64,000 nt of DNA from Tetranychus cinnabarinus (GCA_022266195.1 WHVY01000001.1:4278001-4342000); one strand, 5' to 3'. Counted from the first letter of the stretch, positions 15,301-27,704 are shown. Notes: generated from the letters alone by a model not told the origin. A program made the numbers and translations.

Positions 15301-18300
15301 GTTGAATGAAAAGAAGAAAGCAAACAGAAGAAGAAGAAGCAAAAAAATAAACTTATTTGTATCATGCAATACTCATGTAAATCACAGTTTTTTATATTTT
15401 ACTGAACCATAAACTATCGAAACTTAACTCAACAGATAACTCTTTTCATGGTTAATGTATTTAAGATTATCATGATAAAAGTTACTCACCATTGAATCCA
15501 TATTTACTGTTGAACGTTCATCAGGTTGTCTGGATCCGGAAAACAGATTGAAACAATTAACAGAACATTTAATTTGGTTTGCTGAGATATCAACAGATAG
15601 CGGCGATTAAACAAAAGAAGAGAGAAGAAAAGAGTTGATCCAAAGAAGAAGGAAAAGGAAATGAAGAACAGGTTGAGTTGAAGAGTGAGAATGAACGATT
15701 AATTCAGTTTACCATTCAGTTTATGAAAACTGGTTGCTATAGTTGCATGAGAATCAAAGGGAGTAAAGGTATTGAGATGGATGGAGAGAGCGCATGGAAT
15801 TTCGAGTTTCACAAGAAAAGATGAAAAAGGTGAGTGAAGATGGCGGATGATAATTGAGGGGAAAACATTATCATAATAAATTTGCCTTCTAATGAGCGTG
15901 TTTATAATTAATCCATAACTGATAATGAAACTTGAATCATCATTATTTCACATGTATAATGAGCTTATCACTCATCAGTTATCATCATATTAATAGGTTG
16001 ATATTGAGGCTGCAAATTGACTCATGTTTACTGTGATTGATGAAACTTTTATCCAAAATAAACATATTATTCTTATAGGATCATGAAAATAACAAGTTGA
16101 TAATTCCTTGTCTTCAAATGTTCTGTTTTCTTCCCCAATCAAATATTGATGACATTTTCCGAGTTACTTTAGTTGAGAAGAAAAGTTTTCCCTGTTATTT
16201 TTGTTCCACTTTTATCTTCACCTTAGTTTCAAATGAAATTGAAAAATATCACATTTCTGTTTACAGATCTTTTCAGATGATCATCAAGGTAAGAAACTCA
16301 ACAACGGAATTGTCTCAAAATTGATTTTCTCCTTCTCACAGATTCTCAAAGTAATTGTTTCAGATAATCACAGTGAACCTACTAATTTGAAATTGCTTGC
16401 GATATCATTTTCACCGAGTTTAGGTTATGACACAAAACGGATTAAATATCACTTTCAAAGTAATGCTCAGTGATGGCTCTTCATCATGACCATCATGATG
16501 TCTACAAATTCATCAATTTTCAAGGATAACAGGTAAAGGTGCAAGATGAAACTGTAAATCTAATAAGATATAAGAAGACTTTGATAAATGCTAATAAAAA
16601 GGCAATTTATTACATTTTCACCTTTTTTTCCTTCTTCTCTTGGTCTTTCTTGCCTTTCAACGGGTTTATCATTTTATTCATCAATATCATGAATTTCATT
16701 TTTCTCTTTCACCTTCATTCAACACATTCACCAATAATGATTGTTTTCCATGAGCCAATTGTTTCCAATTCAATAAAATATTGTTTTCTTTTGTCTTTAC
16801 CTTTCAATCCTTTTCAGTCTTTTGTCCATGACTAGCAATTGACAGATAAAACAAACTTGTTGAAAAGTGTTTCATCTTTTAATGAATCGAGCAAACGTTT
16901 AGACAAACACAAGAATTGAAAGAAGAAGAACAAATAAAGACTCATTAGATTTCATTAAAGTCATGGTAATGATGAACAAAATGAATATAATCTGTTTACT
17001 CTTGTACGTGATTCTTCATTTTTCAATCTAATCATTCTGGGAGTTGGAATTTTGGAAAGACAAAAAAAGCAAAATGGTAAATCAATATTGATACTTTTAA
17101 CTCAATTTGATAAACAAATTAAACTCTCATCGTAAATATTTAACATCTAATATAAAAGTTGATAGAACTGATTTTATTGATTGAATTAAAAATGAACATT
17201 TTTTGGTGAAGTAAGGAAGGAAGATCATGTTCAACATGAAATGATAATCTGATGAAGATGATTGTTTTTGTGCGTGAAAAATGTCGATTTGAAAAGAAAC
17301 ATTTTAATCCTTTTTTAATCTGCTCATTCATTTTTAACAATTCAATTGGTCGATACATTTAACTCAAGATTAGTATTTAATGCGATCAAAAATTTCCATA
17401 CATTTACAACAAGTAATCATGACACTGAATAAGTTCATTATCAAACTGTTGTGTTTATCAATATTTAAATAATGGAATGTTGATCACAATAGAAAAAGCA
17501 ATTTCAGATTTTCTTTTCGATGAATTGAACTTTGCAGAATTGAGGAAAAGAATGCAATATTCAGATGAAATTTTTCGTGGCTTATTTTGAGAATGTTAAC
17601 CATAATTTGTGTTTGATTGTAATTAAAATCTGGATTATCCATTTTATGTTGAGTTTGCAAAGCTATCTTGGAGTTGAAAGTGAATTGAGATTCTGTTCTT
17701 TGAATATGCTGTTCCAAATCAATTGATTGAGATTCTTGGATATCCTTTTGATATTTATTGGTCATAATTTGAATTTACAATATTTGGGCCTTCAATATCT
17801 TTATCGAGTGGTTGTCGTTCACTTCTATCGAAGTGTATTTGTGATAGAATCCAAGCAACTTTAAGTTGAAAATTTCCTGAATAAATGAATGAAATGGTTC
17901 AAGAAAGGTGAACTTTTATGTTGATCAATGCTGTTCTGCAAGAGCACACAAAGTTTTGAATATTTGAGTAAACGTTTACATTTCTCTTCCAGCAATCGGT
18001 ATTGTTTGATTTTCTTCAACCTTTAACTGAATAAATAAATCAAAGATCAAGCAACAGGATTACAAGTATAATTCAAAACTACGAAACCCAAACTTGGTTC
18101 TTAGACGAAATGTTAGAAAAAATAATCTTGATAACGATACAAAATTAATATATCTTAAAAAAGGGAAGCCAGTTTGGGTTGAAAAAGATAAGTGAAAATA
18201 TCGAAGTAGTGCTACAATTAAAATGGATGAATTTAGGGTTGGTTCCTTATAACGCGTTCTGTAGTCATTCAGTACAACAATGGCAATGTGATGGTAGATG

Positions 18301-20639
18301 ATTTATTGAGTTGACTAAAGTAATAATGTTGAGCAATAAAATTTCACTTTAAAGTCCTTCAGTGTTAGTGATCAAAATTAACCAATACTGACATCAAGTG
18401 AATCACTAGAAGCAGGTTAAGCAACAAAACTAGTGCCAGCAAGTAGCAACCTTAAGTGACTCTGGGGAAGCTTCAAAGCCCAAGTTACTGTTGCTTATTA
18501 AATTGCGGAAAAGGTAAAATCAAAGTGAACCTAACATTTGCGAGATGAAATTTTCTCATCAAATGATGACAATAATTTGTAGGAGGAAATTTTTCATGTC
18601 AACCATTATCAAAAAGAATTCAACAGTCAAGACCATTTGAAATGTGATCACCAGGGTTCAGGTTGAACCTGGAAAATGGAAACCCAAAAGGTTCATGTTT
18701 TGGTCGAAACAAAAACAAGATGCAATTGAATTAATGATTAAAACGCATTCATTAAGAGAGAAAAGTGTTAGCCAAATGCAATTAGCGAAAATCAGAAGCA
18801 AAAAAAAAACTAGTCTCATTTTGTTCCAATTTTCAGGGCGACAGGCTAAATAAAGACTGAGTTGAACATTAAATCTTGAATGAGATGTTTGCTCAGTTCA
18901 GCTTAAAGTTCATTAAAAGGTAACAAAATAAATTGATATAAGAATGAGGAAAAAGGAGGGAAAAGAAGTTATCAGTTGAACTTAAATTGGATGCATTGAA
19001 TCACAATGAACTTGAAAACACTTTTCTCTCTCACCTATAATAAAGAAGATATTAATGATGAAGATAATTCCAAATGCTCTGTCTCGGTGAAGATGGAAAA
19101 AGTTGAAGAATAATGATGATAAAAAAAGTTGGCCAACTGTAGCCAGTATACAAGGTAAAAAGGTTGTGAAGAAAAAAAAAAGATGAAAAATATTTTTCTC
19201 TTTGACCAATGAGTTTTTGGTTCATGATGAACAAGACTCATCATGATATTCCCATGATGCTGGATAAAAATGATTTCTTGAGTGGATACTTCATTTATTA
19301 GTTGAAACTTCATCCATCATAAGGAAAAACAACAACAAAAAAGCGAGATAAACTTTTATGACCAAAAGGTGAGCTTCAAGAAAATTTTGGTTAACCGAAA
19401 ATGATAATTGAAGTTGATGATAATTTTGATGAAACAACACTTTACAACTGTAAATATTTGAATTTTTCATTCAATTTTATTCCATTATTAATTCAATATT
19501 GAAAAGTTCTTGCCGTTTCTCCTGTTACTCTTACTAACAACAATTCACATTTCATAATGAAAAAGGCTTCTCTCGCCACTGTTTATTAATTACCTTTTTA
19601 TTTGATATTCAAGTCCATTTAAATGATTTAATGTTGACATTGAAATTGTTCCATTTTTATTTAATCCACAATTCAAGTGTACTTTTAATGCAAACATTTC
19701 ATGCGAAACATATCATGTAATGTTGACAAATATAAAACATGGAAAGGTAAACAAATCAATTATTAATTGCTAATTATCATCTTGAAGAAGCGACACAAAA
19801 ATGTTATCAATCAGTTATTTTTATCATGAAACTTTAGCATTTCAGGTTTAAAGCTTGAATGCTAATGGGTTGTTGATAAGTGGGGTTGCAATTTTCATTC
19901 AACAATTAGCACAAAAATATTTTATCAAAATCTTTCAAAATCTTTCAAAGATTTATATTTCGCGAACTTGGATTTCAGTTTTTAGGGTTTCAGTTCATTG
20001 ACGATAGTTTTCTTGGAATTTTTCTTTGAATATTCAAGATATTTTATGTCGATGTTCACCAAAAAGAAATATTTTTCATTCCTTTTCGTCTTGCATTTCT
20101 TCATTTTTCTGGATTTCCATTCTGTATTTCATTCTTGCTCATTTTGTCTTTTATAAATTTAGTGTCTTCTCTTCTGGTTCTTCAAGTTGAGTGATCTCAT
20201 CCTGAGTTTCCTGTAGATATTTTCATTTGTTTTGCTTTGTTTCATTTAAATTGTCAATGAAAGAGTTCTTCAACTTTCATATTATATCAAACTGAATTAT
20301 TTACGGCTCTTTTTACTCTAAAAACTGGTACAGAACCAATTTTGGCTCAATAAAACCAGTTTCATCAAGGAAAAGGAACTAATTTGATGACAATAATTTG
20401 CTCAAAAAAGTTAAGTAAAGATTCACATGCAAATACAAAAATGAAACTTAATCCTGAATATCGTTCTTGTTTTCGAACTACTTTGTAGAAATTTTTGGCA
20501 TTTTATTTCTTACATAAACCTCAAAATCCAAAGCTTTATGTTTATTCACACACAATTTGTGTCCAATTGTGCGGTAACCAGAAAAATCTGTTTTCTGCTA
20601 TTTTATGACCTTCTCGCAACCATCACCATACCATTGGAA
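12392..20639. other. Gene-poor spacer
   Basis: AT-rich unique-looking DNA with the degenerate array at 14190-14710, purine-rich runs near 15310-15340 and 19150-19180, and pyrimidine runs near 16620. A 93-codon ATG ORF on the minus strand (17765-17484) is glutamine-rich and unassigned. No convincing gene. Confidence 0.6.
14190..14710. repeat. Degenerate short repeats around 'actcccagtaaact'
   Basis: Variants of AACTCCCAGTAAACT recur at irregular spacing (near 14199, 14346, 14425, 14455 and 14670) amid related 'aaaatct-aaattcga' text. It looks like an old expanded low-complexity tandem array. No coding potential recognised. Confidence 0.5.
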
Positions 20640-20962
20640 AGAAGAAATGAATTATTCCTGATCAACTAAATGTTAAGTCGATATCTTTAGACAGTATGAG
20701 TTATGAACATGTAACCAACACTATCGGGTCAGAAAAAGTCGATTTCATAAAATGACCTTTCAATGTCAATTAGAGGTCAAATAAAGAGTTGACCTTGAAT
20801 ATCTTTGAGCACTCGAATTTATGGTTGTGCAATCTGGATAAGCTTATGGTTCAAGTCTGAAGTCTGTAACACTAACCGCTCGTGAGTTATGCCTGCATGA
20901 AGGCGTAAAATGAAAAAACGCCTGGTACAACGATCTAATAACACTGATGGACAAGATTTTAT
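20640..20962 (+). repeat. AGGTCA-rich dispersed repeat, second direct copy
   Basis: Diverged copy of 26640-26945, recognised by shared ordered blocks (GTTAAG-...ATATC, GAGGTCAAATAAA, GTTGACCTTGAAT, CGTGAGTTATGC, AAGGCGTA). It lies just downstream, on the minus strand, of the TMEM130-like fragment. Confidence 0.65.
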
Positions 20963-21098
20963 TTCCTTCTTCTTTGTAATATCTGGTTATTGAGAAAAAA
21001 CTTACATTCGTAGATTAACAAAATTTCCCTAAAGTGGGCGAATTTAAAATTTCACAGCAGCTCAAAAATGGAGGTCTTTCTCCATCAATCTTGATATT

Positions 21099-21797
21099 CT
21101 ACTCGAAGATTTCATATATGAAAAGCGCAACATTTGTATAACCATCAGCAGTCAAATTGTAAATCGGATCTTTACTTTGTAAATAGATTTTAAATAAACG
21201 ATTTTGAAAATGGGCTTGATTATCGCAATAGCCACTGAAATGTTGTGAGTGAGGCCGAGTAAAATTATAGCTTCCCTCTTGCGAGCCATTAACAATCCAT
21301 TTGTATGTGATATCAGCTGATTCGAAAAAACCACTGAAATTGTAAATTTCCACATTCAATGAAACAGGTAATTTTGTTGAAACAAAATTGTTTTGCAACC
21401 TCGTATGCCCAATGTCTTGGGAAACATGAACAAACCCCACCAACGATTCTAAGAGATAAAAACTTGACGCAACCTTGCCAATCAAATAAATAGGGACGCC
21501 AAAAGAATACCATACTTCGAGATAGACATGGTAACCTAGTCCAGCAGTCTCTCACGTTATAAATAAGATACATAAAGATCTGCATATTGATGTGGTCACT
21601 TACAGATCACCTGCAAAAGCGTCACGCACCGTCCGTAAAATATTTAATTCAAATTCTTTGTCTTTCACAGTCTCCAGGCGATTCTTTATTATATTCAACT
21701 GGTGGGCTTTTCTTCTAGGGCTCTTTGCCTTCCTCCAGAGTCTTTTCATATTTATCGTATTCTTTGTCGATAAATGAAACACCATATGATCGACGAA
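21099..21797 (-). pseudogene. TMEM130/GPNMB-like (PKD-type) membrane protein fragment, frameshifted
   Basis: On the minus strand an exon opens after a TATAG acceptor at 21797. It reads RRSYGVSFIDKEYDKYEKT in one frame, hits TAG and two TGA codons, and continues in a second frame ending VRDAFAG. A GCAG|GTGATC donor (exon end 21611) joins in phase 1 to an acceptor at 21535, giving GYHVYLEVWYSFGVPIYLIG and then 140 residues to the stop at 21099. Exon 2 holds the pattern I associate with invertebrate TMEM130/GPNMB-type type-I membrane proteins: FYLLESLVG, an ST-LPVSLNVE strand, and a tryptophan in ITYKWIVNGSQ, with two N-glycosylation sequons. No signal peptide, TM helix or PKD C-terminal half follows. 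The frame change inside exon 1 indicates a pseudogene or truncated copy. Family assignment is by pattern memory; a lineage-specific secreted protein is the alternative. Confidence 0.42.
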
Positions 21798-21961
21798 CTA
21801 TAAGTTGACAAACTCTGCAAATACACGAAAGCCGAACTGACAATTTCCAAACATAGTCTAGGTGGTTGGACCGCTAAAAAACCTATAAAAATCTTATCAA
21901 ACCTCTGGCTCACTAACATCCTTGTCAACTTCCGTTAACTCCATTACACAAAAACTTAATT

Positions 21962-22338
21962 TTGCAGCAAAGGGGGTATTTCACACGAAAAATGAACTTA
22001 AATTCATGTTTAAGCAAGTTCGTTCAGCAACCTCAAATATTCATTAAAAGTCGTTTGCTCGATGTTAATTTTTTGACTTTCAAACGCGTTTTTCATGCCT
22101 TACCTCCGCAATGGGAAATTTATGCCTATGCGGACCTTTGCTTGTTTATATGTTATCTATCGAATGGCATTATCAAATAGCTGGCTCACAACGGGCAGTT
22201 TTACATAGGCTTTCTGTCACCCTCCTTTATTTGCCTTATTATTGCAGTTTATCGAGGAACACCAAATTGTTAAAAGTTTGAAACAGCTTCAGTTGCGAAT
22301 ATTCTCAAGTCTTGCAAACTAATAGAAGTCATTCTAAA
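21962..22338 (+). pseudogene. Degenerate multi-TM fragment, chemoreceptor (gustatory receptor)-like
   Basis: Plus-strand frame 21962-22180 gives FLTFKRVFHALPPQWEIYAY and a hydrophobic segment, then a stop. The same frame continues with a second hydrophobic stretch (FYIGFLSPSFICLII). One base shift later the reading is QFIEEHQIVKSLKQLQL with a further stop at 22338. Alternating hydrophobic segments and an 'E-H-x(6)-L' pattern recall arthropod gustatory receptors, which are numerous and often decayed in mites. No ATG, no conserved C-terminal motif and several stops, so it is not functional as read. It lies head-to-head with the TMEM130-like fragment. Weak call. Confidence 0.25.
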
Positions 22339-22499
22339 TCTAGCTCGAAGCTAATCTTCGAGTCTTAAGAAAGCTAATTGCTTTAGCTGCTCTCATTCTC
22401 GAAACGAAAGGGTTTATCCAAACAGTCTCAAAGTTGATTCCATATTAGTTGCATGACCATACATCTGACTCGATGTTTAATGGCATCGTCAAAAGGAAT

Positions 22500-25320
22500 C
22501 CTAATTATCTAAAAAATAGATTTTTATTTTTCATTTATTAGTTTGATTCGACTAATTCAATTGAAATTGTGATTTGTTTCTCACAATTGTCAACAAAATT
22601 GAGTGCCTTTTGTCCATCATATTTGCCCAATTTTCAACTAAATCCAAGTATTACTGTTAATAAAAGCACAGTCAATTGAATCATCAAGTTTACTTAACCA
22701 TCAGTGAAACATTTATTGGTGATAACAAGAGAAGGACAAGAAAAAAAGGAGAAAAATGAATGCTCATAATAGCCAGTGAAAATGAATTGAATGGTCAATG
22801 GATGATGATGGACATTGAAAGACGGTGATGACATGATAGCCTAAAGGTAAATTGTAGCACAATGATGACACAAGAAGGCGAAGTAGAGAGAAGAAGCAAA
22901 ACTCAAGCAAAATGGAGAACAAAAAAAGAAACCAAAAAACTCATTGAACAATTTTCTTGATTCAACTTCATTCCCAAGATGTAAGTTTTTGCTATCAAAA
23001 CTAACAGCAATACAAAGAGCATTATAAAAACTCTGTCAGTTGCTACTTGACTAGCTACAAAACCTGGACTTGATAAGTTCTGAGTTGAATATAGAGAAGT
23101 AAATAATAAAGAGGAAAAAGTAAGACATTGATGTGTGCAACTCTATTACACCAAGGAAAGAACTGAAACCAGGGGAAGAAAAGGAAAAAAGTTGAAGTCA
23201 AGAAGAGCAAAGGAGAAGGAAAAACCTTTACCAATCGAAGTTGACTGTTTCTTAAAGCGAAGAGGAAGATGAAGAAGATGAGGTTGAATGAGCTTTCTGA
23301 ATGATACACCTTTACCTTTAGAATGCGTTTCAACTTATTTATTATTCCATTTGGAGGAAGAGAAAAGTTCTTAACCAGTTTCACTTTTTTTTTCCTCCTT
23401 TTCCTTTCAACATTATTATTCCTTACCAAAGTGACTCTTGTACACATTTAAAGCATCTTTTATTCACATTTGGTAATAATAATATTTACCAGTTTTTATT
23501 GATAACATAAAGGGGCCAACAATGCTGACAACAGAACCTGGGAGTTGAAATGTTATACAAGTCATGAAACTGATAATAATACTTACAAATAAAGTGTTGA
23601 GTTAACAAGAAAAGCAACAGGAAGAAAAGTTGAATTATATTTTTCTTCTTCTCTTCATTTTCATTTCAATTTTTCTTCTTCTTTTTTTCCCTTCTCTTCG
23701 TAATTTAAACATCCAAATGCAGAAGCGTTACCTTTTTCAACTGTAAAATTATCAAACTTACCTTGAATTTGAAGAGAGGGTGAAATTATGAGAGAAGGAA
23801 AAAGCGAAATGTTCAATTCCCAGTTATCATTTTCCCTGTAATTGATTCAAACAAGTTTGTCTTTTCCAAGTAAATTTCAATTCCCTTTTTAATAATCCTC
23901 AAGTTAATGCTTTTGAATAACTGAACAAGTTATAATGTTATTCAACAGGTTAGTTCATGTTGAAATATTTACATCAACATTTCTCGTTTCACTTTCATTT
24001 CCTGGTCAACTTGATGGAAATGTTTCTCAACCCAAAATCTAATCATCTATTAAAATTGAAATTCAATTATTCACTTTAATGATAACTTATTCAAGAGTCG
24101 ACTGGACTTATGAGATGGAAAAGATTTTTCCATTTTCTTTCAATGAACTTTTCGCGATGAATAAATTTTTCTTCATGTAAAAGGCTATCAAAGAAATTTC
24201 TTTCGTTCTGTTCTGACATTCCTTCAGGCATTTCCTTTTGACAAGTTCATTGAACAATTTAATGATTGAATCGAAATCAACTTTTACTATTTTCATTATT
24301 AATGGACTCAACTTTTCACCTAATTTTAGTCCACAAATTGAATCAATCTTGTCTTATTAAAAATTGAATTGAAATGTTTATCGAGTAAAACTGTTGAAAA
24401 TTTCCTTTCAAAAGTTCAATTATTTTGTCATTTCACATTCAGTTCTATGAACAATTTCATTGGGGAAATTGATTCACTTTTATCCTTCAAATCAACTTTA
24501 AATTCTGGGCAAATTTTTCAGTAAATTTCCCCATTAAAACGATTGAATTAAAGCGAATCGATAAACAGTTTATCATGAGGAAAAGTGTTTCAATTGAATT
24601 AACATATTGTTGTGTTCAGCTTAATGTTAATTGATCAAGTTATCATTAAGTTTCATTGATATTCAAGTTTCTTTTACTGTTGGTAAATGTTCATGAAATG
24701 AATTTCTTGTTTCTGTGTTCAGTAATTTCACTGAATGAACTGAAATTGATTATGAATAAAAGTGTAACAATTGTTGAAAGCAAACTATTAATGTCTGAAA
24801 TTTCGGGTTAATCAAGTTAATGTGACTTCTGATAGTCTTTTGTAACAGTTAATTGACCAAATCTTGTTGAGATTTGTTCAACTCAAACTTTAGTCTAATC
24901 AAAGTTTCAAAGTCTTAAGGTTTTATCAATGGGCTTATCATGGGAGTTTAACAGTAAAGGATGTCATGATGAACATGATGATGATGTTAAGAAGAGAGAG
25001 AAGAAAGAAAGAAAGAATGAAAGATGAGAATGAAATGTTTCTTCAAGGATTAGAGTTGACATAACATAAATAGATTCATTAGCTTGACTAATCTCTGATT
25101 ATGTTGATCATTATCAGAATATTGAATCAGAAAGATGTTGCTGAAACTTTAATAGTGTCATGATGAGACTTTTCAACATGGTTCATAGTGCAAAAAATCT
25201 TTTCTCAGTTAATCACTTATTTTTTGTCTTCGTTTGTTCAAATTAATAATTCAAATTTGCGCATCAAAAGTCTCAAGAAAGCGAGCTTTTCTTTAATTTG
25301 GACATTCATACAATCGTAAA
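22500..25320. other. Gene-poor spacer
   Basis: Purine tracts (22740-22950, 24990-25030) and pyrimidine tracts (23640-23700). Minus-strand ORFs of 130 (23447-23055) and 67 codons (24311-24108) begin with ATG but resemble no family I know; the first runs through a purine-asymmetric stretch and is probably chance. Confidence 0.55.
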
Positions 25321-26088
25321 TACTGAATTAGAGATGGGCGATCCTTGATTAATCAAGTAAGCGATATTTTTAGCGATTAGCGCAAGTTGATCGAATATAT
25401 CTAAAAATCAATCAGTGTCATCAAAGCTCTCAGATCTCGTCGCAACCTCCGTCGTCTAACCTGAGGGAATCCATTTTAATACAAACAAAAAAGGCTCCTA
25501 TGAGCTAATGAGTTCTTAAGATATATTAAAATCTCATGCATAAATTACACACGTTATTTTAGCTATTATTTGAAAAACCAGCACTCGTTATTAGTACCAT
25601 TTCTTTACCCTAAAATTTACACCTTTTTGTATCTCTATTGTCTGTAGACAATTGTAAGTTTCAATCAATAACATTTTTATTTTACAAAATTTTGCCGAAT
25701 ACTTCGACTCACATATCTGAAGTGTTCAATTGCAATTTTTCCTAGCTTTTACTTTTGGCAATGCAAAAACAAATTCACACAAGTAATTAGCAAGATATTT
25801 AAGAGTACAATGAATTTACAGTATAATCAAGACTAACCTAAGTTATACCTTTACGCTTCGCATATTTATAATTATCACAAAGATAAAAATTAAGTTGAAA
25901 AATCTAAATAATTTAAGCAAAGTTTATTCTAGAATCATCAAGTAATTTGAGTCCCTCTCTGTCAAACAATCGGTGTGGGTTGTAATTGAGCCATTCGATC
26001 AAGTTTAAATCTTTCAATCTTGGAAGTGATCAATGTCCTTAAGCTCTCTATCTTGGATATGTATGTCTAAGGATATCTTGGATATCTA

Positions 26089-26242
26089 AAGGGTGTTGCG
26101 TTTAATAAGGTGCAATAATATCAGTTAGCCAAATGTAGATAAGAAGATGGACAAAGGTAAAGATCAAGACATCTTACATTGTTAATCTTTTTATTTTCAT
26201 TTTGGTAACTGATAATTGCACCTTATTGACCGCAACACCCTT
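26089..26242. mobile_element. MITE, ~154 bp, TA target duplication, ~45-bp terminal inverted repeats
   Basis: The left end TAAAGGGTGTTGCG and the right end, its reverse complement, extend as matched arms of about 45 bp with a few mismatches and a 3-bp indel (26087-26134 against 26200-26244). Both ends are flanked by TA (26087-26088 and 26243-26244), typical of Tc1/mariner-type insertion. The 65-bp interior has no coding capacity, so the element is non-autonomous. Confidence 0.85.
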
Positions 26243-26500
26243 TATGTTGAATGTAATGAACTCACAGCTTTTGGTCAGTATGTAGACAAAGTTGTCCGAA
26301 ATAGTTGCTATGAAGTTGTTTTCAAAGTTATTGAAGTAAGACTTGCTGTTTTCAGTAGTTGGTCTTGAAAAACAATCAGATATACCATCTTGAATTATTA
26401 AAATTACTAAAATTAACTTCTCATTGGCTTCGAGAAGTGAACTCCCGAAAGTATGCTGTGCACAATAACCATGAAGTTTCTAGTTGCTCTTAGCGAATTT

Positions 26501-26583
26501 AAGTACCATAAGTTCGAACTCTCAAGGTCAATCAAGGTCGAATCTTTATTTGCCTTCTAAATGACTTTGCAAGGTCATTGATC
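26501..26583 (-). repeat. AGGTCA-rich dispersed repeat, inverted copy
   Basis: Reverse complement of 26722-26800 with moderate divergence; both carry AAGTACCAT-AGTTCGAACTCTCAAG and CAAGGTC blocks. About 140 bp separates the two arms, forming a long imperfect inverted repeat. Confidence 0.8.
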
Positions 26584-26639
26584 GAATGAACAACATTTTT
26601 CTAGCCTGAAGACCTATGTTTCAAGTCAAGTTCATTCTT

Positions 26640-26945
26640 TGTTAAGCAGATATCAGAAATGAAGAGTTCTGATTTACGAATGTTTGAACAATGCTATGAC
26701 TGAGATTAATGAATGACTCTGAATGACCTTGAAAATTCGTTTAGAGGCCAAGTAAATGTTTGACCTTGAATGAACTTGAGAGTTCGAACTCATGGTACTT
26801 CACTTTGCGGAAGTGCACAATTCGAATCTGACGATAGGTCTGATCGTGAGGTCTGTAGCTTTGAACGTGCGTGAGTTACGCTGCAAACAGGCGTACAGTA
26901 TAAAAAACGGTCAGATATGAGGACAATATCTCGTTCGATTCCTTC
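26640..26945 (+). repeat. AGGTCA-rich dispersed repeat, direct copy
   Basis: The 26722-26800 part pairs with the inverted arm at 26501-26583. The longer span matches 20640-20960 in the same order: TGACCTTGAAT, a gagttcgaactcat block, a GTCTGTAGC/GTCTGTAAC block, CGTGAGTTA, then GCGTA. No coding capacity seen. Confidence 0.75.
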
Positions 26946-26984
26946 TTGCTGTTGTTTCTCAGTTGATCCAACTAAAAGAGAGTT

Positions 26985-27020
26985 GAGAGGTTAGAGGTTT
27001 AGAGGTTTAGAGGTTGGATA
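26985..27020. repeat. Short tandem array of GAGGTTTA-type units
   Basis: Four to five units of roughly AGAGGTTT repeat in a row ('gagaggttagaggtttagagg' and on). It abuts the AGGTCA-rich dispersed repeat. Confidence 0.8.
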
Positions 27021-27244
27021 TCATCCTTTACTTCAATTTTATATTGAGCTTTATAATCATTCAACGAGATTGAGTTACCTTGTTCAAAGCGATAGGTGAC
27101 TGGGTTTTTATCAAAAAAAATATCAAAACAATGCCAGCAATCCGGTTAGCCTTTTTTTGTTGTGAGACTTAATAATTGAGGCTTGTATTCACCAACTGAG
27201 ATCAAAAGCTCGAAGCAGCTGAACTTTTAATCATTATCGGAGCG

Positions 27245-27470
27245 TAGCAAAGCGAAGCGAAGATTTTAACTCAGCTTAGCCATTTTGAAAATCGTCTTTT
27301 TGATTTCTGTCAGCGGCCATATCGCCTAAACCCCTTGCTCGAATCACTTGAAACTAAAAATATACTTCGAACAATTTGTGCAGATGTGCAGAAAAGACTT
27401 TCGAGGTCATCAGAGGTCATTTTTCGGGAATTCGACCTTTGACCTTGAGAGGTCATTTGAAGGTTATTTA
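27245..27470. repeat. Diverged tandem duplication, copy 1
   Basis: Ordered blocks recur 460 bp downstream: 'agcgaagattttaactcag', 'acttcgaacaattt', 'tttcgaggtca...ttcgac'. Noncoding in both copies. Confidence 0.6.
27404..27455. promoter_or_regulatory. Cluster of AGGTCA nuclear-receptor half-sites (DR4, DR1-like, everted)
   Basis: AGGTCA at 27404 and 27414 are direct repeats with a 4-base spacer. CGACCT and TGACCT at 27433 and 27440 are spaced by one base. AGGTCA at 27450 is everted relative to TGACCT, also with 4 bases between. Spacings match those bound by nuclear receptor dimers, but the cluster lies inside a repeat, so function is speculative. Confidence 0.25.
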
Positions 27471-27704
27471 TAAATTTTTGAGGCTTTTTCATCATACTCA
27501 CAAAAGATCATCATTATGGTACATATATTTGAACTGAGATGGCTGCAAACACGGGCTAATACTGAAAAACTCATTAAATGTGCTTCAAACAAACCACATT
27601 AAATGATTTGCGCATTGATCGTTGCCCACTTTTTTGCATCAGATGATCATAAGTGATGATTCATAACAAAATGATTGGAAGAGTTAAGCCAAGTACAAAT
27701 GATA

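Noticed and set aside
14925..15309. Hydrophobic open frames of 91-100 codons
   Set aside because: No ATG at the start; hydrophobicity comes from T-rich text, not from an organised membrane protein.
23055..23447. 130-codon ATG ORF on the minus strand
   Set aside because: Runs through purine/pyrimidine-asymmetric DNA, so it reads as Lys/Arg runs then Phe/Leu runs; no family pattern.
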